Shown: one piece after another, positions 7,997 through 16,646 of the stretch
Numbering within the stretch: the first letter of the stretch is position 1
Layout: every line of letters starts with the position of its first letter
Assembly (NCBI GenBank): GCA_015060405.1
Contig: SUYN01000016.1
Location: 1 to 64,000, forward strand
Source of the DNA: Bacteroidales bacterium
Lineage (GTDB): Bacteria; Bacteroidota; Bacteroidia; Bacteroidales; UBA932
DNA: 64,000 nt
Direction: 5' to 3'
Made by a program: the position numbers and the translations under genes
Notes under the pieces: generated by a model
Databases searched by the model: none
What the model was told of the DNA's origin: nothing
What the model saw: only the letters and a program-made list of their open reading frames with translations

Positions 7997-9487
7997 ATGG
8001 AATTCATAAAGATACATGCGGCTGACAATGTCGCGGTGGCCATACATGATATCGAGGCTGGCAGCAGCTTCGATATCAATGGTATAAATATATGTACGTC
8101 AAGTCCTGTCCCTGCAGGGCACAAGGTGGCTCTTGAGGACCTCGACGAAGGTGCCGACATAGTGAAGTACGGCTTCCCTATCGGCCATCTTCTCCGTCCT
8201 GTAAAGAAGGGAGATGTGGTGGACCACACAAACATCAGGACCAATCTTGACGGCCTTCTGGACTACACCTATGAGCCGGATCTCACAGAGGTTGCTCCGG
8301 CTTCGGAGCCCGCCTTCTTCAAAGGCTACAGAAGGAAGAACGGCAGTGCGGGCGTACGCAACGAGCTCTGGATCATCCCGACCGTGGGATGCGTGAACGG
8401 CGTGGTCCAGAACATACAGAAACTCTTCGAGAAGGAACTCCAGAATTATCCGTCAATAGAGAAGGTCATCGCCTTCCCTCACAACTACGGCTGCTCGCAG
8501 CTTGGCGGCGACCACGAAAACACCAGGAACATCCTCGCGGACATGGTGCATCACCCCAATGCCGCAGGAGTCCTTGTAGTCGCCCTGGGATGTGAGAACA
8601 ACCAGCTCGGTGCATTCAGGGAACTCGTAGGTGAAGTGGACCCGGCAAGGGTGAAGTTCATGGAGTCGCAGAAGATCAAGGGAGACGAAGTGGAATACGG
8701 TCTGAACCTTCTCCGCGAGATTGCAGCTGCCGCCAAGGATGACAGGCGCGAAGACGTGCCGGTCAGCGAACTGAAGGTCGGTCTGAAGTGCGGAGGTTCC
8801 GACGGTTTCTCCGGCATCACAGCCAACCCGCTTCTGGGCCGCTTCTCTGACTGGATCGTAGCACAGGGCGGTACGACAGTGCTGACGGAAGTGCCTGAGA
8901 TGTTCGGGGCGGAGACAATCCTCATGTCCCGCTGTCAGGACGAGGCCACATTCGACAAGACCGTCCATCTGATAAATGACTTCAAGGCCTATTTCATGAA
9001 GAACGACCAGCCGGTGTACGAGAACCCTTCTCCAGGCAACAAGGCCGGCGGCATCTCCACACTTGAGGAGAAGTCTCTCGGATGTACCCAGAAGTCCGGT
9101 AATTCCATCGTACGTGATGTCCTTCTTTATGGAGAGAGGCTCAAGACAAAGGGACTCAACCTGTTGAGCGCTCCCGGGAATGACCTCGTCGCATCGACTG
9201 CACTGGCTGCTGCAGGATGTCAGATCGTGCTGTTCACAACAGGTCGCGGCACTCCTTTCGGAACATTTGTGCCGACAGCCAAGATTTCCACCAACAGCAC
9301 GCTTGCATCCAACAAGCCTTCATGGATAGATTTCAACGCCGGAGTGATTGTGGAAGGAACACCTTCAGAAGAGGTGGACAAGGCTTTCATAGACTTTGTC
9401 CTGGGAGCGGCTTCCGGAGAGCTTGTCAACAACGAGAAATCCGGCTACAGCGAGATCGCGATATTCAAGTCCGGAGTGACACTTTAA
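7997..9487 (+). CDS. uxaA: Altronate dehydratase
   Basis: A 496-residue cytosolic enzyme (E. coli UxaA 495) that dehydrates altronate to 2-keto-3-deoxygluconate. An N-terminal SAF domain (about residues 5-85) precedes the catalytic part beginning GYRRKNGSAGVRNELWIIPT. Conserved features include FPHNYGCSQLGGDHENT, LGCENNQ, LKCGGSDGFSGITANPLLG and LFTTGRGTPFG, all typical of the UxaA/GarD family. The gene begins 2 bp after uxaB and the next gene starts 23 bp later, consistent with one transcript. Confidence 0.95.
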   Translation: MEFIKIHAADNVAVAIHDIEAGSSFDINGINICTSSPVPAGHKVALEDLDEGADIVKYGFPIGHLLRPVKKGDVVDHTNIRTNLDGLLDYTYEPDLTEVAPASEPAFFKGYRRKNGSAGVRNELWIIPTVGCVNGVVQNIQKLFEKELQNYPSIEKVIAFPHNYGCSQLGGDHENTRNILADMVHHPNAAGVLVVALGCENNQLGAFRELVGEVDPARVKFMESQKIKGDEVEYGLNLLREIAAAAKDDRREDVPVSELKVGLKCGGSDGFSGITANPLLGRFSDWIVAQGGTTVLTEVPEMFGAETILMSRCQDEATFDKTVHLINDFKAYFMKNDQPVYENPSPGNKAGGISTLEEKSLGCTQKSGNSIVRDVLLYGERLKTKGLNLLSAPGNDLVASTALAAAGCQIVLFTTGRGTPFGTFVPTAKISTNSTLASNKPSWIDFNAGVIVEGTPSEEVDKAFIDFVLGAASGELVNNEKSGYSEIAIFKSGVTL

Positions 9488-9510
9488 CCAACATCTAATC
9501 AGGATTCAGC

Positions 9511-11112
9511 ATGACTATGATCAAACGACTTGCTACCTTCGTCCTTACTGCCATGGCACTCGCCGCATGTGGCTCGAACTATGAATTTGCCTATCTGTAC
9601 GAGGACCTTCCCTTTGAAATGGAACAGGTGCAGCGCCCTCAGATCCCTGTCCGTGAAGTCGACATCCGCGACTTCGGCGGAGTTGGAGACGGCGTGACCT
9701 TGAATTCCGATGCATTCGCCAAGGCGATAGAGACCTTGAGCGGAGCCGGCGGCGGAAGGGTCGTCGTTCCGACCGGAGTCTGGCTTACCGGCCCTATCAC
9801 ATTGAAGGACAACATCGACCTGCACATCAGACCTGATGCCGTGCTCCTGTTCTCCACAGACAGAGACCTGTATCCGATAGTGGAAACGGTCTTCGAAGGT
9901 CTGGACACCAAGCGCTGCATCTCACCGATAAACGCGGTCGGAGCGAAAAACATCGCCATCACAGGCGGCGGCACGATTGACGGCAACGGAGACTCATGGA
10001 GACAGGTCAAGAAGTCAAAGATCGCCCCTTCGCAGTGGAAGAAGCTGCTCAAGAGCGGAGGATTCACCAACGAGAAGGGAGACCTGTGGTATCCTGATTC
10101 AAGCTCGTTCCGCGGCGCAGTGGTCAGCGATGCATTCAACGTCCCTCAGGGTATGGAGACCGAAGATGAATGGAACAGCGTCAAGACATACCTGCGTCCT
10201 GTGATGATCAGCTTCAAGGATTGTGAGAACGTGCTTCTGGAAGACTGTCTCTTCCAGAACTCTCCTTGCTGGAACATCCATCCGCTCATGTGCAGGAACG
10301 TGATCATCAACAACATCACCGTACGCAACCCGTGGTACTCACAGAATGGTGACGGTCTTGATGTAGATTCATGCGAGAACGTGCTTGTGATCAACTCGAG
10401 CTTCGATGTCGGAGACGACGCCATCTGCATAAAATCAGGAAAGAACGAGGACGGACGCAGAAGAGCAAGACCTTGCCGCAATCTCATAGTGGACAACTGC
10501 ATAGTGTTCCACGGACACGGAGGCTTCGTCGTAGGAAGCGAGATGTCGGGAGGAGTACAGAACATCCGGGTTTCCGACTGCCGTTTCCTCGGCACGGACG
10601 TGGGACTCAGGTTTAAGAGCTGCCGCGGCCGCGGAGGTGTGGTGGAGGACATCTACATCGAGGACATCGTCATGATGAACATCCCTACAGAGCCTCTTCT
10701 GTTCGACCTTCATTATGGAGGCAAGTCAGCTGTCGAGGCTGCCGCTGAGGGAGCTTCTCCGTTTGATGTGGAATATGTTCCCGCAGATGAGACGACGCCT
10801 CAGTTCAAGGACATCTTCATCCGTGACATCGTGTGCTCAGGTGCCGCAAGGGCCATGTACTTCAACGGCATTCCTGAAAAGAACATAGAAAACATCGTTG
10901 TGGAGAACTGCGAGATAGTTTCTGAGAAGGGAGCCGACCTGAGGTATTCGGACGGAGTCGTTCTCAGGAACGTAAGGATCTCACAGAGCGAGGGAGCCGG
11001 CTACAGCGTGGCGAACTGCCGCAATGTCACCATGGAGGACTGCTCTGACGCATCAGGAGAAGAGACTCCTGACGTATTCCGATACAACTCACAAAATCTG
11101 ACGATAAAGTAA
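9511..11112 (+). CDS. GH28 polygalacturonase lipoprotein
   Basis: A 533-residue exported GH28. The N-terminus is a lipoprotein signal (LTAMALAACGSN). A right-handed beta-helix covers most of the rest. The family signatures are all seen: NGDGLDVDSC (NxD motif), FDVGDDAICIKSG (DD motif), GHGGFVVGSEMSGG (GHG motif) and LRFKSC (RxK motif). It hydrolyses galacturonosyl linkages in homogalacturonan or rhamnogalacturonan; exo or endo action cannot be read here. Its stop codon overlaps the ATG of the following esterase fusion (TAATG), indicating translational coupling. A start at 9517 (second Met) is equally possible. Confidence 0.93.
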   Translation: MTMIKRLATFVLTAMALAACGSNYEFAYLYEDLPFEMEQVQRPQIPVREVDIRDFGGVGDGVTLNSDAFAKAIETLSGAGGGRVVVPTGVWLTGPITLKDNIDLHIRPDAVLLFSTDRDLYPIVETVFEGLDTKRCISPINAVGAKNIAITGGGTIDGNGDSWRQVKKSKIAPSQWKKLLKSGGFTNEKGDLWYPDSSSFRGAVVSDAFNVPQGMETEDEWNSVKTYLRPVMISFKDCENVLLEDCLFQNSPCWNIHPLMCRNVIINNITVRNPWYSQNGDGLDVDSCENVLVINSSFDVGDDAICIKSGKNEDGRRRARPCRNLIVDNCIVFHGHGGFVVGSEMSGGVQNIRVSDCRFLGTDVGLRFKSCRGRGGVVEDIYIEDIVMMNIPTEPLLFDLHYGGKSAVEAAAEGASPFDVEYVPADETTPQFKDIFIRDIVCSGAARAMYFNGIPEKNIENIVVENCEIVSEKGADLRYSDGVVLRNVRISQSEGAGYSVANCRNVTMEDCSDASGEETPDVFRYNSQNLTIK

Positions 11113-12797
11113 TGAGAAGACTCTTAACATGGGCGCTTGCACTGTTCATCTGTGTGTCATCCGCCGCTCAGGACAAGATAGTTCTCCGCCTTATGGGAGA
11201 CTCCACCATGGCAGACAAGGACCTGTCATATGAAAACCCCGAAAGAGGCTGGGGTCAGAGACTGAAATCCCACGTGGACACCAATGTGGTCGTGGCGAAC
11301 TACGCCCAGAACGGACGCAGCACCAAAAGCGTACAGACCCTTGGCATCTGGGACAGGGTGAAGGCTGACCTTAAGGAAGGAGAGTACCTCTTCATCCAGT
11401 TCGGCCACAATGATTCCAAGGAATCGGACACCACCCGTTATGCAGCCCCATTCGGAGCCTATCAGGAGAACATACGCCTTTTCATCGACTACGCCCTGAG
11501 CGTCGGTGCCAAGCCCATCCTCTTCACCCCTGTGTCACGCAGATGGTTTGACGACAAGGGCAACCTCAAGACCGGCTGCCACGGAGATTACCCGGCTGCA
11601 GTGAAGCAGGTAGCGGCAGAATACGGTCTTCCGGTCATCGACGCGAACGCCATAACACAGCAATGGCTGATTTCCCTTGGCGACCATGCCAGCAGGAAGT
11701 ATTATATGTGGCTGGACGAAGGCACCAACCCGAAGCATCCGAAAGGACTCCGCGACAACACCCACACAAACGCAGCCGGCGCAAGACAGATCGTGAATCT
11801 CCTGCTTCCTGAGATCGTGAAACTGATTCCGGAACTTGAGGCTCATGTCACGGACTATGACTTCGTCGTAGCAAAGGACGGAAGCGGAGACTTCTTCACG
11901 GTGCAGGAGGCAATCAACGCCGCTCCTGACTACTGCAAGCAGGATGAGACCACCATATATATAAAGGACGGCATATATGAGGAGAAGGTCACCATCCCGA
12001 CAAACAAGCAGAAGCTCCACCTGATCGGCCAGTCTGCTGAAAAGACCGTGATCACCTGGGGTGACTATGCCAGGAAGACCGGCCCTACAGGCTACGAGCT
12101 CGGCACCTCAGCCACTTCCACCATATTCCTTTACGCGTCAGACTTCCTTGCGGAAAACCTTACGGTCAGGAACACGGCCGGAGAGGGCAAGGAAATAGGC
12201 CAGGCCTGCGCAATCACGGTGGACGGCGACAGGGTCGCCTTCATAAACTGCCGTTTCGAGGCCAACCAGGACACCATATATACATATGGCAAGGGCCAGA
12301 GACAGTACTTCAGGAACTGCTGGATCGAAGGTACTACAGACTTTATCTTCGGCGCCTCCACCTGCTGGTTCGAAGACTGCACCATCCTGAGCAAGAAGGA
12401 CAGCTATGTCACCGCAGCCTCCACACCGCAGGACGAAGAGTTCGGCTATGTGTTCAACGGCTGCCGCTTCATACATGACGGAAATGCGTCGAAGGTGTAC
12501 CTCGGACGTCCATGGAGGTCATATGCAAGGACAGTGATGATAAACTGCGAACTTGGGGACCACATACGCCCGGAAGGATGGCACAACTGGAACAAGCCAT
12601 ATGCGGAGAAGACCACCTTCTATGCGGAATATGGAAGCAAGGGCCCGGGAGCGGCAGGAAAGCGCGTGAAGTGGTCACATATTCTGAAAGAGAAGGAAGT
12701 GAAGAAATATACACCTGAAAACGTCCTGAAGTGCGGGACCGAACAGGACAAGAACGGCATAAACGTACAGACAGAATGGCACTTCAAGGTGTTTTAG
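11112..12797 (+). CDS. Two-domain pectin esterase: CE12 acetylesterase fused to CE8 methylesterase
   Basis: A 561-residue exported protein (signal MRRLLTWALALFICVSSAAQ). Residues about 22-235 are an SGNH hydrolase of CE12 rhamnogalacturonan-acetylesterase type: MGDSTMADKD (Ser), NGRSTKS, FGHNDSK and DNTHTNAAGA (Asp/His). Residues about 250-560 are a pectin methylesterase: AKDGSGDFFTVQEAINAAP, EANQDTIYTYGKGQ, GTTDFIFGAS (catalytic Asp), YVTAASTPQ and YLGRPWRSYARTV (Arg). The chain would remove acetyl and methyl groups together, exposing galacturonan to the neighbouring GH28 and PL1 enzymes. It starts inside the stop codon of the GH28 gene. Confidence 0.93.
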   Translation: MRRLLTWALALFICVSSAAQDKIVLRLMGDSTMADKDLSYENPERGWGQRLKSHVDTNVVVANYAQNGRSTKSVQTLGIWDRVKADLKEGEYLFIQFGHNDSKESDTTRYAAPFGAYQENIRLFIDYALSVGAKPILFTPVSRRWFDDKGNLKTGCHGDYPAAVKQVAAEYGLPVIDANAITQQWLISLGDHASRKYYMWLDEGTNPKHPKGLRDNTHTNAAGARQIVNLLLPEIVKLIPELEAHVTDYDFVVAKDGSGDFFTVQEAINAAPDYCKQDETTIYIKDGIYEEKVTIPTNKQKLHLIGQSAEKTVITWGDYARKTGPTGYELGTSATSTIFLYASDFLAENLTVRNTAGEGKEIGQACAITVDGDRVAFINCRFEANQDTIYTYGKGQRQYFRNCWIEGTTDFIFGASTCWFEDCTILSKKDSYVTAASTPQDEEFGYVFNGCRFIHDGNASKVYLGRPWRSYARTVMINCELGDHIRPEGWHNWNKPYAEKTTFYAEYGSKGPGAAGKRVKWSHILKEKEVKKYTPENVLKCGTEQDKNGINVQTEWHFKVF

Positions 12798-12815
12798 CAA
12801 TATAAGGGAAAGCAT

Positions 12816-15185
12816 ATGAAAGCCATAAGAATACTCATATCGGCAATCGTCGCCCTGGCTGGGATAGCCGCATCGGGACAGGAACCATATTCCATTCGAA
12901 TGATAAGATCGGAAATGGAGCGCAATCCGGATGCGACCTACCTTGACGGACGCAACGGCGTACGCAAATGGAATTACACCACAGGCCTGGAGCTGAAGTC
13001 ATTCCTCGATGCGGCAAAGCGGTATGACCTGCCGGAAGTCGTGGATTATGTGAAGGCCTGGGCCGACACCATGGCCACCGAAAAGGGAGAGGTCTACAGC
13101 TACAAGCAGTCCAACTACAATGTCGACCACATATGTCCCGCAAGGATATACTTTGACCTTCATGACATGTATGGCGACCAGGACAAGCGCTACCGCCGTG
13201 TGCTCCGAATGATAAGGAAACAGATTGACACACAGCCTCGTACAGAATCAGGAGAGTTCTGGCACAAGAAGATATACCCGCATCAGGTGTGGCTGGACGG
13301 ATTCTACATGGCGCTTCCTTTCTACGCCGAATACACTAAGAGATATGCTCCTGACGATCAGGCCGACTCGCTTTTCTCTGACATAGTACATCAGTTTACC
13401 GCAGGTGCCAGGAACACTTATGACCCGGCTACCGGACTCTTCCGTCACGCCTGGGACGAATCCAGGTCGATGTTCTGGTGCGATCCCCAGACCGGTCTTT
13501 CAGCCCATGCATGGGGACGTGCTGTCGGCTGGTACTCCATAGCCCTGGTCGAAGTGCTGGACTACCTTCCGAAGGACCATCCCGGACACAAGACTCTGGT
13601 CGCACAGCTGAACTACCTTGTTGAGGTCCTCCCGAAATGGGCAGATCCTCAGACCGGAATGTGGTACCAGGTCCTCGACTGCCCGGAAAGAGAAGGAAAC
13701 TACCAGGAGGCCACCTGTTCGATAATGTTCACCTATGCCTTCATGAAAGGACTCAGGCGGGGCTACATAGACGAGTCCCATGCGGAATACATCATGGGAC
13801 TCTATCCGAAGTTCATCGACCGCTTCATAAAGGAAAACCCGGACGGAACCATCTCCATGACAGACTGCTGTGCAGTGGGAGGTCTCGGCGGAAAGCAGAT
13901 GCGCAAGGGGGATTTCGAGTACTATCTCAGCGAGCCGATAATCGACAACGACTGCAAGGGTGTAGGTCCTTTCATATGGGCTTCGCTCGAATGGGAGGCC
14001 ATGCACAACATAGATTGGGCACCTGAATGCAACGACATGCCTGTTGCCTTTGAAGGTGCTGAAGGCTGCGGCAAACATGCCGTCGGAGGCCGCGGAGGCA
14101 AGGAATATGTCGTCACATCCCTCGCTGACGACGGTTCGGAAGGCACTCTGCGTCACGCGGTCGAGGCCGAAGGTCCGCGCATCGTCAGATTCTCCGTCAG
14201 CGGTGACATCCACCTGAGAGCTCCGCTGAACATCAGGAACCCATATCTCACGATTCTCGGCCAGACAGCACCCGGCGAGGGCATAACCCTCAAGGACCAC
14301 AACGTCTTCATTACAGCCGACCATGTGATCCTGCGTTATCTGCGCATCAGACTGGGTTCGGCTTCCGGAGTTGAGGCCGATGCCCTGGGAGCCAGACATT
14401 GCAGACATCTGATGATAGACCACTGCTCGATAAGCTGGGCCATCGACGAGAACGCATCCTTCTACAATCTCTCCGACGCCACAATCCAGTGGTGCATCAT
14501 TTCCGAAGCGCTCAATGCTTCAGTCCACCACAAGGGCAGACATGGCTACGGCGGTATCTGGGGAGGCAGGAACATAAGTTTCCACCACAACCTGTTCGCA
14601 CACAACAACAGCCGCAATCCACGGTTCGACCATCCTGGCCTGTACCATGGCAACGACCTTCTGCATCACAGAGGAACGGTCGACTTTGTGAACAATGTGG
14701 TCTATAACTGGAACAGCAAGGCAATATACGGGGGCGAGGAAGGATGGTTCAATGTGACCGGAAACTTCATGCGCCCTGGTCCTGCGACATCCGACATTGA
14801 CGGAGAATGGCTGGAGTTCTACGTATCTCCGACTACCTCCATGATTCCGGGTAATTTCCATATAGAAGGAAACATCTATGACACATCGGCTGTCTCAAAA
14901 GGGAACGCCAAGGGCAGGAAGCCCGATCATGAGAAGATCGCCGCCAACAGCCGCAAATACGAGGAGGCATCTCAGGAAAGATTCGCGATAAGGATAAGTC
15001 TCGAACCGGAACAGGCCTCGAAAGCCTATAAGGCCGTCCTCAGACATGCCGGCGCCTCACTCAAGCGCGACGCCGTGGACCGCAGGATCGTAAAGGAAGT
15101 CAGAAAAGGCAGGGCCACCTTCAAAGGTTCTGTAACCGGACTGCCGGGAATCATTGACTCCGAAAAAGATGTGATGAAAAACTAA
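12816..15185 (+). CDS. Fusion of GH105 unsaturated uronyl hydrolase and PL1 pectate lyase
   Basis: A 789-residue secreted protein (signal ISAIVALAGIAASGQ). Residues about 20-405 match GH105 (YteR/YesR type): KIYPHQVWLDGFYMALPFYA, FRHAWDESRSMFWCDP and AHAWGRAVGWYSIALVEVLD. From about residue 415 a PL1 domain begins (FEGAEGCGKHAVGGRGGKEY), with TLRHAVEAEGPRIVRFSVSG, TILGQTAPGEGITLKDHNVF, MIDHCSISWAIDE and FHHNLFAHNNSRNPRFDH containing the catalytic-region Arg. The lyase half makes products ending in a 4,5-unsaturated uronate, which the GH105 half can remove. The reading frame is uninterrupted across the join, so this is a real fusion rather than a missed stop. Confidence 0.92.
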   Translation: MKAIRILISAIVALAGIAASGQEPYSIRMIRSEMERNPDATYLDGRNGVRKWNYTTGLELKSFLDAAKRYDLPEVVDYVKAWADTMATEKGEVYSYKQSNYNVDHICPARIYFDLHDMYGDQDKRYRRVLRMIRKQIDTQPRTESGEFWHKKIYPHQVWLDGFYMALPFYAEYTKRYAPDDQADSLFSDIVHQFTAGARNTYDPATGLFRHAWDESRSMFWCDPQTGLSAHAWGRAVGWYSIALVEVLDYLPKDHPGHKTLVAQLNYLVEVLPKWADPQTGMWYQVLDCPEREGNYQEATCSIMFTYAFMKGLRRGYIDESHAEYIMGLYPKFIDRFIKENPDGTISMTDCCAVGGLGGKQMRKGDFEYYLSEPIIDNDCKGVGPFIWASLEWEAMHNIDWAPECNDMPVAFEGAEGCGKHAVGGRGGKEYVVTSLADDGSEGTLRHAVEAEGPRIVRFSVSGDIHLRAPLNIRNPYLTILGQTAPGEGITLKDHNVFITADHVILRYLRIRLGSASGVEADALGARHCRHLMIDHCSISWAIDENASFYNLSDATIQWCIISEALNASVHHKGRHGYGGIWGGRNISFHHNLFAHNNSRNPRFDHPGLYHGNDLLHHRGTVDFVNNVVYNWNSKAIYGGEEGWFNVTGNFMRPGPATSDIDGEWLEFYVSPTTSMIPGNFHIEGNIYDTSAVSKGNAKGRKPDHEKIAANSRKYEEASQERFAIRISLEPEQASKAYKAVLRHAGASLKRDAVDRRIVKEVRKGRATFKGSVTGLPGIIDSEKDVMKN

Positions 15186-15197
15186 CACAACGACAAT

Positions 15198-16646
15198 ATG
15201 AAGAAAGACACTAATCAACAACTGATGACCAACTGGAGATGGTGGATGGTGGTGCTGCTTTTTGTGGCTACAACCGTCAACTACATGGACCGTCAGGTAC
15301 TCTCCCTGACATGGAAGGAGTTCATCGCCCCTGAATTCCATTGGACTGACAGCGATTACGGTACCATCACTGCCGTGTTCTCGCTGTTCTATGCATTTGC
15401 AATGCTTTTTGCCGGCAAGTTCGTGGACTGGATGGGAACCAAGAAGGGATATCTCTGGGCCATCGGAGTATGGTCATTCGGTGCGTGTGCCCACGCTCTC
15501 TGCGGCTGGGCTGCAATGCACATCGAAGGATATGAATCCATCGAAGCGATGAAGGCCGTGGAGGCCGGCACAGACGCCGCTCTCGCCATAGCTTCCGTAA
15601 GCGTATGGCTCTTCCTCGCTGCCCGTGCCATCCTGGCCCTCGGCGAGGCAGGTAACTTCCCTGCCGCCATCAAGACTACTGCCGAATACTTCCCTAAGAA
15701 GGACCGCGCATTCGCGACATCCATCTTCAACGCCGGAGCATCCGTAGGTGCGCTGGTCGCTCCTGCGACCATTCCGCCTCTGGCTGCATGGCTCGGATGG
15801 GAGATGGCGTTCATAATCATCGGTGCCCTCGGCTTCATCTGGATGGGATTCTGGGTGTTCATGTATGACAAGCCTCAGAATTCGAAGCATGTGAACAAGG
15901 CTGAGCTCGAGTACATCAGCCAGGACGAGGAGGAAGAAGGCGCTGCTGCCGCCGAGACTGAAGAGAAGAGCAGCATACCTTTCCTCAAGTGCTTCACCTA
16001 CCGTCAGACATGGTCATTCATCGCCGGAAAGTTCTTCACCGACGGAGTATGGTGGTTCTACCTCTTCTGGGCACCGGCATATTTCCAGGACCAGTTCGGC
16101 TATAAGGCTTCATCGGGCACAGGAATGATGCTCATCATCACCCTGTATGCCATCGTGACCTTCATTTCCATCATCGGAGGCTATCTGCCGAAGTACTTTG
16201 TGGAACAGAAGGGAATGCATCCGTACAAAGGAAGGATGCTGGCTATGCTCATTTTCGCCTTCTTCCCGCTGTTTGCACTTTTCGCACAGCCTATGGGACA
16301 GTATTCGGCATGGTGGCCTGCAATAATCATCGGACTTGCCGGAGCCGGACACCAGGCATGGTCGGCCAACCTTTTCTCGACCGTAGGTGACATGTTCCCT
16401 AAATCAGCCATCGCGACCATCACCGGAATCGGCGGTATGGCCGGAGGTATAAGCTCATTCCTCATTAACAAGGGTGCCGGAGTCCTCTTCACCTATTCGG
16501 AGAATGCCGGTGCAGCCTTCACCTTCCTCGGCTTCGAGGGCAAGGAGGCAGGCTACATGATAGTGTTCTGCTTCTGTGCAGTCGCATATATCCTTGCTTG
16601 GAGCGCAATGAAGATCCTGGTTCCTAAATACAAGAAGATCGGATAA
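15198..16646 (+). CDS. MFS hexuronate transporter (ExuT-like)
   Basis: A 482-residue inner-membrane protein with about 12 transmembrane helices, of the anion:cation symporter branch of the major facilitator superfamily. The N-terminal WWMVVLLFVATTVNYMDRQV and LALGEAGNFPAAIKTTAEYF with FPKKDRAFATSIFNAG are typical of ExuT/GudP-like transporters. A longer loop follows helix 3 (about residues 100-125). The position between uxaA/lyase genes and a pectate lyase points to uptake of galacturonate or unsaturated uronates. Its stop overlaps the next ATG. Confidence 0.88.
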   Translation: MKKDTNQQLMTNWRWWMVVLLFVATTVNYMDRQVLSLTWKEFIAPEFHWTDSDYGTITAVFSLFYAFAMLFAGKFVDWMGTKKGYLWAIGVWSFGACAHALCGWAAMHIEGYESIEAMKAVEAGTDAALAIASVSVWLFLAARAILALGEAGNFPAAIKTTAEYFPKKDRAFATSIFNAGASVGALVAPATIPPLAAWLGWEMAFIIIGALGFIWMGFWVFMYDKPQNSKHVNKAELEYISQDEEEEGAAAAETEEKSSIPFLKCFTYRQTWSFIAGKFFTDGVWWFYLFWAPAYFQDQFGYKASSGTGMMLIITLYAIVTFISIIGGYLPKYFVEQKGMHPYKGRMLAMLIFAFFPLFALFAQPMGQYSAWWPAIIIGLAGAGHQAWSANLFSTVGDMFPKSAIATITGIGGMAGGISSFLINKGAGVLFTYSENAGAAFTFLGFEGKEAGYMIVFCFCAVAYILAWSAMKILVPKYKKIG

